Positions 32,878 through 41,400 of a stretch of 64,000 bases of DNA are shown here, in pieces (positions within the stretch are counted from its first letter, which is position 1; each line of letters opens with the position of its first letter). This DNA comes from Nocardioides caldifontis (GTDB lineage Bacteria; Actinomycetota; Actinomycetes; Propionibacteriales; Nocardioidaceae): assembly GCF_008087345.1 (NCBI RefSeq), contig NZ_VHIB01000012.1:88457-152456 (forward strand), given 5' to 3'. Position numbers and translations under genes: made by a program. The notes beneath the pieces were generated by a model, which did no database searches, had not been told where the DNA came from, and was given only the letters and a program-made list of their open reading frames with translations.

Positions 32878-33704
32878 CGCGGTTCCTGAAGGGGCACGGC
32901 ACGGAGAACGACTTCGTCCTGCTCCCCGACGCCGACGGCGCCGCCGGCGAGCCGGGTCCGGAGCTGGTCCGCGCCCTCTGCGACCGGCACGCCGGCCTCG
33001 GTGCAGACGGTGTCATCCGCGTCGTCCGCACCGACGCGACCGACGACCCGGCAGCGGTCGCGGCGCGGGGTGAGGCGCGCTGGTTCATGGACTACCGCAA
33101 CTCCGACGGCTCGCTGAGCGAGATGTGCGGCAACGGCGTGCGGGTGCTAGGACGCTACCTCGTCGACCGCGAGGGGGAGGACCCCGCGACGCCGCTGCCC
33201 GTGGCGACCCGTGCCGGGGTCAAGTGGCTGGCGTTCGACGGCGACCTCATCACCGTCGACATGGGGCGCCCGCGCGTCGAGGGCACGACGACCGTGGCGG
33301 TGGGGGAGCGCCGCTGGGAGGCGCGCCACGTCGACATGGGCAACCCGCACGCGGTGGCGTTCGTCGACGACCTCGCGGACGCCGGACCGCTGCTCGACGA
33401 GCCCGCGTACGACGCGGCCGTCTACCCGCACGGCGTCAACATCGAGTTCGTCGTACGGCGCGGGGAGCACCACGTCGCGATGCGGGTCCACGAGCGCGGG
33501 TCGGGGGAGACCCGGTCCTGCGGCACGGGAGCCTGCGCCGTGATGGTGGCCGCGGCGCTCGCCGACGGGCTCGGTCGCGGGTCGGCGTACGACGTGGACG
33601 TGCCGGGCGGAAGGCTGCGGATCGCGTGGACCGAGGACGACCGGGTACTGATGACAGGACCCGCGGTCCTCGTCGCGGAAGGTAATTGGGTCGCCGGTCG
33701 TTGA
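32874..33704 (+). CDS. dapF: Diaminopimelate epimerase DapF
   Basis: DapF converts LL- to meso-diaminopimelate for peptidoglycan and lysine synthesis, using two cysteines as acid and base. The 276-residue product has both: C85 in NSDGSLSEMCGNGVRVLGRY and C216 in SGETRSCGTGACAVMVAAAL. The N-terminal KGHGTENDFVLL and GLGADGVI are also typical. Start GTG 32874 overlaps the SRPBCC stop. hflX follows after 23 bases. The miaA-dapF-hflX order is the standard actinobacterial arrangement. Confidence 0.95.
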   Translation: MTRFLKGHGTENDFVLLPDADGAAGEPGPELVRALCDRHAGLGADGVIRVVRTDATDDPAAVAARGEARWFMDYRNSDGSLSEMCGNGVRVLGRYLVDREGEDPATPLPVATRAGVKWLAFDGDLITVDMGRPRVEGTTTVAVGERRWEARHVDMGNPHAVAFVDDLADAGPLLDEPAYDAAVYPHGVNIEFVVRRGEHHVAMRVHERGSGETRSCGTGACAVMVAAALADGLGRGSAYDVDVPGGRLRIAWTEDDRVLMTGPAVLVAEGNWVAGR

Positions 33705-33727
33705 GACCGGTGCGACCCTGGAGGCAT

Positions 33728-35272
33728 ATGACCACGAACAAGCACGACTACGACGCCGAGCTGCCCGGCACCACCGAGATCGAGCTCGACGACGACCTCT
33801 TCGACGACGAGGCCGACGACGAGGTCGACGACGAGGTCGACGACGACTGGGAGTCCGGCTACGAAGAGCCGGTCGCCTGGACCGAGGCCGACCCCGAGGA
33901 CGACGGGACCACGGGCGAGTGGGACCTGGAGGAGCGCTACGCGCTCAAGCGGGTCGGCGCGCTGCGCACCGAGCTCGAGGACATCACCGAGGTCGAGTAC
34001 CGCCAGCTCCGGCTCGAGCGGGTCGTCCTCGTCGGCGTCTGGACCGAGGGCACCACGGCGGACGCCGAGAACTCCCTGGCCGAGCTCGCGGCCCTCGCCG
34101 AGACCGCCGGCTCCGAGGTTCTCGAGGCGCTCTACCAGCGACGGCAGCGGCCCGACCCGGCCACCTTCATCGGCCGCGGCAAGGTCGACGCGCTGCGGGA
34201 GATCGTCGAGCACACCGGCGCGGACACCGTGATCTGCGACGGCGAGCTCGCGCCCAGCCAGCTGAGGAACCTCGAGGACCGGGTGAAGGTGAAGGTCGTC
34301 GACCGCACCGCGCTGATCCTCGACATCTTCGCCCAGCACGCGAAGTCGCGTGAGGGCCAGGCGCAGGTCGAGCTCGCCCAGCTGAACTACATGAAGCAGC
34401 GGCTCCGCGGCTGGGGTGGCAACCTCTCCCGCCAGGCCGGTGGCCGCGTCGGCTCGCAGGGCGGCGGCATCGGGGGCCGCGGTCCCGGCGAGACCAAGAT
34501 CGAGACCGACCGGCGCCGGATCAACACCAAGATCGCCAAGCTCCGGCGCGAGCTGAAGCACATGGCGACCACCCGCGAGACCAAGCGCTCCGAGCGGCGG
34601 CGCAACGCGGTGCCCGCCGTGGCGATCGCCGGCTACACCAACGCCGGCAAGTCCTCGCTGCTCAACCGGCTCACCGGTGCCGGGGTGCTCGTCGAGGACG
34701 CCCTGTTCGCGACGCTCGACCCGACGACGCGGCGGACCACCACCTCCGACGGGCGGGTCTACACGCTGTCCGACACCGTGGGGTTCGTGCGCCACCTGCC
34801 GCACCAGCTGGTCGAGGCGTTCCGCTCCACGCTCGAGGAGGTGGCGGACTCCGACCTGGTCGTGCACGTGGTCGACGGCTCGCACCCCGACCCGGAGGGC
34901 CAGCTCGCCGCCGTGCGGGAGGTCTTCGGGGAGATCGGGGCCGACAAGGTGCCCGAGCTCGTGGTGATCAACAAGGCCGACGCCGCCGACCCGCTGGTGC
35001 TGGCCCGGCTGAAGGCCGCCGAGCCGCACTCCGTCGTGGCCTCCGCCCGCACGGGCGAGGGCATCGACGAGGTGCTCGCCGCGATCGAGGGCGAGCTGCC
35101 GAGGCCAGGGGTCGAGTTCGACGCGCTGCTGCCTTACGAGCGGGGAGACCTGCTCAACCGGATCCACACCAACGGCGAGGTCGAGGCCCTCGAGCACACC
35201 GGCGAGGGCACCCGCGTCCGTGGGCGCGTGAACGCCGACCTCGCGGGTGACCTCGCCCCCTACCTGGTGTAG
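33728..35272 (+). CDS. hflX: Ribosome-associated GTPase HflX
   Basis: HflX is a GTPase that splits stalled or hibernating ribosomes. The 514-residue product begins with an actinobacterial acidic stretch (DDDLFDDEADDEVDDEVDDD). The HflX domain (about 95-255) contains PATFIGRGKVDALRE and the glycine-rich linker GGRGPGETKIETDRRRI. The G domain follows: G1 GYTNAGKSS (302-310), G3 DTVGFVRHLP, G4 NKAD and G5 SARTGEG. Start ATG 33728 has TGGAGG about 4 bases before it. The stop is 3 bases from the end of a convergent membrane-protein gene. Confidence 0.95.
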   Translation: MTTNKHDYDAELPGTTEIELDDDLFDDEADDEVDDEVDDDWESGYEEPVAWTEADPEDDGTTGEWDLEERYALKRVGALRTELEDITEVEYRQLRLERVVLVGVWTEGTTADAENSLAELAALAETAGSEVLEALYQRRQRPDPATFIGRGKVDALREIVEHTGADTVICDGELAPSQLRNLEDRVKVKVVDRTALILDIFAQHAKSREGQAQVELAQLNYMKQRLRGWGGNLSRQAGGRVGSQGGGIGGRGPGETKIETDRRRINTKIAKLRRELKHMATTRETKRSERRRNAVPAVAIAGYTNAGKSSLLNRLTGAGVLVEDALFATLDPTTRRTTTSDGRVYTLSDTVGFVRHLPHQLVEAFRSTLEEVADSDLVVHVVDGSHPDPEGQLAAVREVFGEIGADKVPELVVINKADAADPLVLARLKAAEPHSVVASARTGEGIDEVLAAIEGELPRPGVEFDALLPYERGDLLNRIHTNGEVEALEHTGEGTRVRGRVNADLAGDLAPYLV

Positions 35273-35275
35273 CGG

Positions 35276-35953
35276 TCAGGCGGCCGCCGGGCTCGCGGCC
35301 GGTGCCGCCGGCACCGGCTGCGCCATCCGGCGGCCGAGCAACCCGAACGCGAAGGCGATCGGGAGCACGATGTTGCCCATCGACGTGACGCTCGTGACCA
35401 CCAGCGCGAGCGGGAACGCCAGGGCGAGCAACCACGCCGAGGCGCGCGGCCGGACGCCTCGCCGGAGCAGAGTCACGCCCAGCACCGTCGAGCCCAGCAT
35501 CGTCACGAGGACGACCGGGATCGACACCAGGAACACCGTGTCGAGCAGCGCGTTGGGGTCGCCGGACCACTGGGTCCAGTACTCGCCGACGACGCTGAGG
35601 CACGCGGCGCCGTACGCCACGAGGACGACGCGCCAGGCGCCCTTCTCGAAGCCGCGCGGCCGCCGCTGCCGGTGGACGAGCAGCGCGCAGAGGAAGAAGG
35701 CGACGAAGACCGGCAGCCAGAGCTTGCCGTAGGTGACGTAGACGAGGTCCGCGTCGGCCCAGCCGAGCAGCTGGTGCAGGGCGTCGTCGGCCGGCTCGGC
35801 CCAGGCGCGCACGAGCCCGGACTCGAGGTCGGAGCGCCCGTCGGCGGTCCGGAACCGGGCGAGGGCGTGCAGCTGGCCGAGGACGAGGCCGAACCACGCG
35901 GAGAACCAGGCGGCGCGGCCGACCAGGGCACGGTGGCGTTCGAGGAGTTCCAT
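35276..35953 (-). CDS. Integral membrane protein of unknown function
   Basis: A 225-residue protein with about six hydrophobic segments, including AAWFSAWFGLVLGQLHALA, LWLPVFVAFFLCALLVHRQ and LLDTVFLVSIPVVLVTMLGS. The first helix holds a conserved-looking HALARF, and a large loop reads LESGLVRAWAEPADDALHQL. I do not recognise a family. GGAAGGAAC gives a ribosome-binding site 5-6 bases before ATG 35953. It is convergent with hflX and divergent from the histidine kinase, with 135 bases between. It could be regulated by the adjacent two-component system, but no site shows this. Confidence 0.75.
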   Translation of the reverse strand: MELLERHRALVGRAAWFSAWFGLVLGQLHALARFRTADGRSDLESGLVRAWAEPADDALHQLLGWADADLVYVTYGKLWLPVFVAFFLCALLVHRQRRPRGFEKGAWRVVLVAYGAACLSVVGEYWTQWSGDPNALLDTVFLVSIPVVLVTMLGSTVLGVTLLRRGVRPRASAWLLALAFPLALVVTSVTSMGNIVLPIAFAFGLLGRRMAQPVPAAPAASPAAA

Positions 35954-36076
35954 GGGTGTTCCTTCCGGGAGACGAGCTGGCCTCCGACGCTAGGAACGGC
36001 GGCCCCTCCCGGTCGTCCACCCGGCGATCGCACCGACGTCAACCCTGGGTTCGACGTGCACGGCCGTGCGTCGTCG

Positions 36077-36082
36077 TACCCT
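36077..36082 (+). promoter_or_regulatory. -10 hexamer TACCCT for the histidine kinase operon
   Basis: TACCCT (TANNNT) ends 6 bases before ATG 36089, the leaderless arrangement; no ribosome-binding site precedes the start. Confidence 0.5.
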
Positions 36083-36088
36083 CGGCGG

Positions 36089-37240
36089 ATGGAGCAGCCG
36101 ACCGGGCCCACCTGGCGCGACGCGCTGGTCCCGCTCGGCCTCCTCACGGTGGGTGCCCTCGAGCTCGCGTCGCTCGGCACCGAGGGGTGGCTCGCCGGCA
36201 TCGGGCTGGAGGCGCTCGCCTCGGCGCTCCTGGTGCTGCGCCGGTGGCGTCCGCTCGTCTTCGCCACGGCGGGCGCGGTGGTCCTCGGGGCGATGCCCTG
36301 GTTCGGACCGCAGCTGGACGACGCGGCCGCACCGATCCTCTACCTCGCGGTCGCGGTCTACGCGCTCGCGCGGTGGGTCGCCGACCTCCGCGGGCTGGTC
36401 GGCGTCGGCGTGGTCCTCGCGACGCTGTTCTTCGACCACGTCACCGTCGACGTGCGCGCGGAGGACTGGTCGGACGCGGTGTTCCTGCTGGCGCTCACCG
36501 TGCCGCCGTACGTCGTCGGCCGGATCACGCGCAAGCTCGCCGACCAGGCCGAGCTGCTCCGCCGGAATCAGGAGCTGGTACGCCGGGAGGCGGTGCGCGC
36601 CGAACGCGACCGCATCGCCCGTGAGCTGCACGACGTGATCGCCCATTCGGTCAGCGCGATGGTGGTGCAGACCGCGGCCGCGCAGGACCTCGTGCGCACC
36701 GCGCCGGAGCGGGCCGAGGCCGTGCTCGCGGACGTGGCGTCGACCGGCCGGCGTGCCCTCGTCGAGACCGGCCGGCTGCTGCACGTCCTCCGGGACGAGG
36801 CGGGGGAGCTGGGGCTCGACCCGGCGCCCGGCGTCGCCGACCTGCCCGCGCTGGTGGACGGGTTCCGGCGCAGCGGCCTGGCCGTCGCGCTGGAGGTCGA
36901 CGAGCCCGTGCCCGCCTTGGCTCCCGGGCTCGACGTGTCGGCCTACCGGATCGTGCAGGAGGCCCTCACCAACGCGCTCAAGCACGGCTCGGGCCGCCGC
37001 GCCCGGGTGCGGCTGTCCGCCGATGCAGGAGAGCTGCGGATCGTGGCGACCAACCCGGTGGGGGAGGCGCGCGGCACCGGCAGCGGGTTGGGGCTGGTCG
37101 GCATCGGCGAGCGCGTGGCGCTCCTCGGCGGCCGCCTCGAGCACACGGCGGCGGAGGGGGAGTTCCGGCTCTCGGTCACGCTGCCGCTGGAAGCGGGCGC
37201 CGTTGCGCCCGCGCCGCTCCCGGCGGCGGAGCCGGCATGA
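36089..37240 (+). CDS. Sensor histidine kinase (NarL-type, HisKA_3)
   Basis: A 383-residue two-component sensor. Four or five membrane helices fill residues 10-150. A short coiled coil leads to the HisKA_3 dimerisation domain with phosphoacceptor H181 in RDRIARELHDVIAHSVSAM. The HATPase domain has the N-box YRIVQEALTNALKHG and the G-box GSGLGLVGIGERV. There is no extracellular sensor domain, so the signal is probably membrane-borne, as in DesK- or LiaS-type kinases. The stop overlaps the response-regulator start (ATGA). Confidence 0.9.
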   Translation: MEQPTGPTWRDALVPLGLLTVGALELASLGTEGWLAGIGLEALASALLVLRRWRPLVFATAGAVVLGAMPWFGPQLDDAAAPILYLAVAVYALARWVADLRGLVGVGVVLATLFFDHVTVDVRAEDWSDAVFLLALTVPPYVVGRITRKLADQAELLRRNQELVRREAVRAERDRIARELHDVIAHSVSAMVVQTAAAQDLVRTAPERAEAVLADVASTGRRALVETGRLLHVLRDEAGELGLDPAPGVADLPALVDGFRRSGLAVALEVDEPVPALAPGLDVSAYRIVQEALTNALKHGSGRRARVRLSADAGELRIVATNPVGEARGTGSGLGLVGIGERVALLGGRLEHTAAEGEFRLSVTLPLEAGAVAPAPLPAAEPA

Positions 37241-37932
37241 CGTCCGTCGTCGTGGTCGACGACCAGGAGCTCGTCAGGTCGGGGCTGCAGATGGTGCTCG
37301 AGGCACGCGGCTGCTCCGTGGTCGGTACGGCGGGCGACGGCCGCGCGGGCATCGAGCTGGTCCGGCGCACCGACCCCGACGTGGTGCTCATGGACATCCG
37401 GATGCCGGCGCTGGACGGGATCGCGGCCACCCGGGCACTCACCGAGGCGCAGGTGCGGTCCCGGGTGCTCGTGCTGACCACCTACGACCTCGACCACTAC
37501 GTCTACGAGGCGTTGCGGGCCGGTGCCGCCGGGTTCCTGCTCAAGGCCACCCCTCCGGACCGGCTGGTCGACGGGGTGCGGACGGTGGCCGCCGGCGAGG
37601 CGCTGCTCGCGCCGTCGCTGACCCGACGGCTGATCGAGGAGCACGTCCGCCGGCCGGCACCTGTCGCCGGGGTGCCGACGGCGCTCCGCGACCTCACCGA
37701 GCGCGAGCTCGAGGTGCTGGCCCTGGTGGCCCGCGGGCTCAGCAACGACGGCATCGCGGAGCGGCTCGTGGTCAGCCAGGCGACGGTCAAGACCCACCTC
37801 AACCGGATCCTGGCCAAGCTCGCGCTGACCAGCCGCGTCCAGGCGGTGGTGCTGGCCTACGAGTGCGGGCTGGTCGTGCCCGGAGGGGCCGGGGTCCCCG
37901 ACCCCGCCGGTGGCGCGTTCAGCGGAACGTGA
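37237..37932 (+). CDS. LuxR/NarL-family response regulator
   Basis: The 231-residue partner of the preceding kinase. The receiver domain holds the acidic pair DDQE at residues 8-11, the phosphoacceptor D53 in VVLMDIRMPALDG, T81-region LVLTTYD and K at about 103 in FLLKATPP. The C-terminal LuxR helix-turn-helix is LTERELEVLALVARGLSNDG, continuing IAERLVVSQATVKTHLNRIL. It overlaps the kinase by 4 bases. Its 3' end overlaps the convergent next gene by 14 bases. Targets are unknown. Confidence 0.92.
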   Translation: MTSVVVVDDQELVRSGLQMVLEARGCSVVGTAGDGRAGIELVRRTDPDVVLMDIRMPALDGIAATRALTEAQVRSRVLVLTTYDLDHYVYEALRAGAAGFLLKATPPDRLVDGVRTVAAGEALLAPSLTRRLIEEHVRRPAPVAGVPTALRDLTERELEVLALVARGLSNDGIAERLVVSQATVKTHLNRILAKLALTSRVQAVVLAYECGLVVPGGAGVPDPAGGAFSGT

Positions 37933-38590
37933 GGTTGCAAGCCTCGGTCCACCGGTCCTCGACGAGCGGCTCGACGTCGTGGCCGAGCCAGATCTCGCAG
38001 CGGCGGATCGTGGTCTCGAGCAGGTCGACGAGGAGCGACTCCGGGTCCGGCACGCAAGCGACCGCGATGCCGGCGACCGACTTGTGCACGATCGCGGGGG
38101 CGCCGCGGTCGTGGAAGTGCTTGTTGGTCTGACCCTGGTCGAGGAAGCGCACGGCCCACTCCCGTGCCAGCGGCACGGCGTCGAGGGCCGCCCGCGTCTC
38201 CGGTGACGACGGGAGCCCCAGCGCTGCCAGCTGCCGCTCGCAGATCATCAACCCGACCGCCAGCACGTTCTGCCGCTCGGCGGCGACGACCGGGAGGGCG
38301 ACCGTCGCGGCGTGCCGGGCGATCAGCGCGTCGACCTCGGGCGCATCACCGGTCAGCCCGATGACCCGGGGGATGAGGGGCGCCAGCCGGGGACGGCCGG
38401 CGTCGGAGACGTGGTCGTTGACCGCCCGGGCGAGGACCGCGAGCAGCGGGTGGGTGCAGCGAGGGTGGTCCGACCACGGCTCGCCGGCGAGGTAGGAGGC
38501 GAGCTCCATGAAGCAGGCACCCTTCCGGGGGCTGCGGTGCTTGCCCCGGGAGAGGACCGGCATGAGCTCCGGTACCTGGTTGATGGCCAT
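37919..38590 (-). CDS. Conserved actinobacterial protein of unknown function
   Basis: A 223-residue soluble protein. The segment RKGACFMELASYLAGEPWSD, then HPRCTHPLLAVLARAVND, is the striking part: one invariant-looking Cys in KGACFMEL and a second in RCTHP, surrounded by His and acidic residues. I have seen this pattern in several actinobacterial proteins without a function. The rest is alpha-helical, with FLDQGQTNKHFHDRGAPAI near the C-terminus. ATG 38590 is preceded by GGAGGGGGAAC. It shares 14 bases with the end of the response-regulator gene in convergent orientation. Confidence 0.75.
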   Translation of the reverse strand: MAINQVPELMPVLSRGKHRSPRKGACFMELASYLAGEPWSDHPRCTHPLLAVLARAVNDHVSDAGRPRLAPLIPRVIGLTGDAPEVDALIARHAATVALPVVAAERQNVLAVGLMICERQLAALGLPSSPETRAALDAVPLAREWAVRFLDQGQTNKHFHDRGAPAIVHKSVAGIAVACVPDPESLLVDLLETTIRRCEIWLGHDVEPLVEDRWTEACNLTFR

Positions 38591-38717
38591 GGCACCAGGT
38601 TCCCCCTCCCCGGTCCTCCATGCATCCCCCGAGCCGGGATCGCGGGCCGTTCGTCCCCCCGTTCGGACCTGCGGGCATGCAGAATGACGCGCGTCGTCCC
38701 CCTCGGAAAGGGTCTCC

Positions 38718-39278
38718 ATGGTCTGGGTGCTCGTCGTCCTCGCGGTCCTCGTGCTGGTCGCGGTGGTGTTCGTCGTCGGGTTCAACCGGCTGCGCCGGCA
38801 GGACGTCGCCGTCGACGAGGCGCTGGCCGGCATCGACGTTCAGCTCACCCGCCGGGCCGACCTGGTCCCCAACCTGGTCAACACGGTGAAGGGGTACGCC
38901 GCCCACGAGCGCGGGGTGCTCGAGGAGGTCACGGCCGCGCGGGCCGCCGTACAGCAGGCCGCCGGAGGCGGGAGCGTGCCGGACAAGGCGGCCGCCGAGG
39001 CGCGGCTCGACCGGGCCCTCGTCAACGTCTTCGCGGTGGCCGAGGCCTACCCGGAGCTGAAAGCATCGTCGAACTTCCTGCAGCTGCAGGGCGAGCTGGC
39101 GGCCACCGAGAACCAGCTGGCCGGCGCCCGGAAGCAGTACAACGACGCGGCCGGCGACCTGAACACGACCGTCTCCACGGTGCCGTGGATGTTCTTCTCC
39201 GCGGCGGCACGGGTCTCCAAGCGGCCGTTCTACGAGGCCCCCGAGGCCCAGGCGGCACCGCCGACGGTCACCTTCTGA
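38718..39278 (+). CDS. lemA: LemA family protein
   Basis: A 186-residue membrane-anchored helical-bundle protein. One N-terminal membrane helix (about residues 2-22, VLVVLAVLVLVAVVFVVGFN) precedes the LemA hallmark of residues near 40-50, RRADLVPNLVNTVKGYAAHE. The conserved AYPELKASSNFLQLQGELA and ARKQYNDAAGDLNTTVSTVP follow. The role of LemA proteins is unclear; some are linked to envelope stress. AAAGGG lies about 6 bases before ATG 38718. It stands alone between a divergent gene and dinG. Confidence 0.92.
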   Translation: MVWVLVVLAVLVLVAVVFVVGFNRLRRQDVAVDEALAGIDVQLTRRADLVPNLVNTVKGYAAHERGVLEEVTAARAAVQQAAGGGSVPDKAAAEARLDRALVNVFAVAEAYPELKASSNFLQLQGELAATENQLAGARKQYNDAAGDLNTTVSTVPWMFFSAAARVSKRPFYEAPEAQAAPPTVTF

Positions 39279-39330
39279 CCACCTCTCCCCAGCCGCGGGG
39301 CTGAGCCCGTCCGGTGTCGGTGGCCGGGGT

Positions 39331-39336
39331 TAGGGT
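39331..39336 (+). promoter_or_regulatory. -10 hexamer TAGGGT for dinG
   Basis: TAGGGT (TANNNT) ends 6 bases before GTG 39343, again the leaderless spacing. I see no SOS box in the 64-base intergenic region. Confidence 0.5.
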
Positions 39337-39342
39337 GCCCCG

Positions 39343-41400
39343 GTGACCGTGTCCGAGACCGCCGAGGGAGCGACGGCCGCGCCCCCGCAGGACGGGTCGG
39401 GCGGCTCGTCGTCGCGCCCGGGGGTCCGGGAGGTCCTCGCCGCGGCGGTGGCCTCGCTGGGCGGTCAGGAGCGGCCCGGCCAGGTGCGGATGGCCGAGGC
39501 GGTCGCCGACGCGATGGGCGACGGGGTGCACCTCCTCGTGCAGGCCGGGACCGGCACCGGCAAGTCGCTGGGCTACCTGGTCCCGGCGCTGCTCCACGAC
39601 AAGCGGGTGGTGGTCGCGACCGCGACGCTGGCGCTGCAGCACCAGCTCGTCGAGCGCGACATCCCGGCGCTGCTGGAGGCCGGCAAGCACGTGCTGCGCG
39701 AGGTGCCGAGCTACGCAGTGCTCAAGGGGCGCTCCAACTACGCCTGCCTGCACCGGGTCCGCGAAGGGGTGCCGGACGACCAGGGCGCCCTCGTCGAGGT
39801 CCCGGAGGGGTCGATGGGCTCCCAGGTGCTCGAGCTGCGCAGCTGGGCCGAGGAGGAGGCGGAGCGCGGCGGCGCCGGTGACCGCGACTCCGCGCCCCGC
39901 CACACCGACCGGATCTGGCGGCAGGTCTCGGTGTCGGCCCGCGAGTGCCTCGGCGCGGCGAAGTGCCCGTTCGGCGGCGAGTGCTTCGCGGAGCGGGCCC
40001 GCGACCGCGCGGCGAAGGCGCAGGTCGTGGTCACCAACCACTCGCTGCTCGCGATCGACGCCATCGAGGGTGTCCCGATGATCCCCGAGTACGACGTGGT
40101 GGTGGTCGACGAGGCTCACGAGCTGTCCGCCCGGGTGACCCAGGCGGCGACCGACGAGCTCACCCCGGTCCAGGTCGAGCGAGCCGCGAAGCGCGCCGCC
40201 CGGCACGTCGCCGGCATGGAGGCCGACGACCTGGCCGACGCGGCCGACGAGCTGCGGGACGTGCTCGCCGATTGCGAGCCGGGGCGGCTCGACCCGGTGC
40301 CGACCGCGGTGGCCGACGCCCTCGCACTGGTGCGCGACTCTGCGCGCACGTTGGCCTCCGCGTTCGGCAAGGACTCCGGCGACGACGCCGGCGTGACCCA
40401 GGCGAAGGGGTGGGTGCAGGAGGTCTTCTCCACCGCCGAACGGATGGCCGCGCAGTCGGACGGCGACGTCATGTGGATGACGCTGCGCGAGACCGGCCGC
40501 GGGGGAGTGATGCTCAGCGTGGCGCCGCTCCAGGTGTGGGGGCCGCTGCGCGACAAGCTGCTGGCCGAGAAGACCGTCGTGTTCACCAGCGCCACGCTCA
40601 AGCTCGGCGGCGACTTCACCGCACTCGCGACCACGATCGGGCTGAAGCCGGCCGAGCGGATCGGCGAGGACGACGCGCCCGAGGGGCGGTCCGGGTCGTC
40701 CGAGCGGGGTGACGACGTGCAGCCGTGGCGCGGCATCGACGTCGGGTCGCCGTTCGACTACGGCAAGCAAGGGATCCTCTACGTCGCCGCGCACCTGCCC
40801 CGACCGGGGCGGGACGGGCTGGCCGCCCGAACCCTCGACGAGATCGTCGACCTGGTGGACGCCGCGGACGGTCGCGCCCTCGGGCTCTTCTCGAGCCGGC
40901 GGGCTGCGGAGGCCGCGGCGGAGGCGTTGCGCCAACGGCTGCCGCACCTGACCGTGCTCGCCCAGGGCGACGCACAGCTTCCCGAGCTGACCAAGCAGTT
41001 CGTCGCCGACCCACACACCTGCCTGTTCGGCACGCTCAGCCTCTGGCAGGGGCTCGACCTGCCCGGCGAGACCTGCCAGCTGGTGGTCATCGACCGGATC
41101 CCGTTCCCCCGCCCCGACGACCCGCTGATGTCGGCACGGCAGCGGGCGGCCGACCGGGCCGGTCGCAACGGGTTCATGACCGTCTCGGCGACCCACGCCG
41201 CGCTGCTGATGGCGCAGGGCGCCGGACGGCTGATCCGGACCGGCACCGACAAGGGGGTCGTGGCGGTGCTCGACCCGCGGCTGGAGGGCACCAGCTACGG
41301 CGGGTTCCTCCAGGCGTCGCTGCCGCCGATGTGGCGGACCACCGACCGGGCCGTGGTGCTGGGAGCCCTGCGCCGGCTCAGCGGTACGTCTTCGCGGTGA
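39343..41400 (+). CDS. dinG: DinG/XPD-type ATP-dependent DNA helicase
   Basis: A 685-residue superfamily 2 helicase that unwinds DNA and DNA-RNA hybrids. Walker A is VQAGTGTGKSLGYLVP (about 65-80) and the DEAH box is VVVVDEAHEL. Between them lie four cysteines that fit an XPD-type 4Fe-4S cluster: NYACLHR, then ECLGAAKCPFGGECFAERAR. Later helicase motifs include FTSATLK, FGTLSLWQGLDLPGE and GAGRLIRT. Start GTG 39343 is supported by the -10 hexamer. Its 3' end overlaps the convergent protease gene by 23 bases. Confidence 0.9.
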   Translation: MTVSETAEGATAAPPQDGSGGSSSRPGVREVLAAAVASLGGQERPGQVRMAEAVADAMGDGVHLLVQAGTGTGKSLGYLVPALLHDKRVVVATATLALQHQLVERDIPALLEAGKHVLREVPSYAVLKGRSNYACLHRVREGVPDDQGALVEVPEGSMGSQVLELRSWAEEEAERGGAGDRDSAPRHTDRIWRQVSVSARECLGAAKCPFGGECFAERARDRAAKAQVVVTNHSLLAIDAIEGVPMIPEYDVVVVDEAHELSARVTQAATDELTPVQVERAAKRAARHVAGMEADDLADAADELRDVLADCEPGRLDPVPTAVADALALVRDSARTLASAFGKDSGDDAGVTQAKGWVQEVFSTAERMAAQSDGDVMWMTLRETGRGGVMLSVAPLQVWGPLRDKLLAEKTVVFTSATLKLGGDFTALATTIGLKPAERIGEDDAPEGRSGSSERGDDVQPWRGIDVGSPFDYGKQGILYVAAHLPRPGRDGLAARTLDEIVDLVDAADGRALGLFSSRRAAEAAAEALRQRLPHLTVLAQGDAQLPELTKQFVADPHTCLFGTLSLWQGLDLPGETCQLVVIDRIPFPRPDDPLMSARQRAADRAGRNGFMTVSATHAALLMAQGAGRLIRTGTDKGVVAVLDPRLEGTSYGGFLQASLPPMWRTTDRAVVLGALRRLSGTSSR

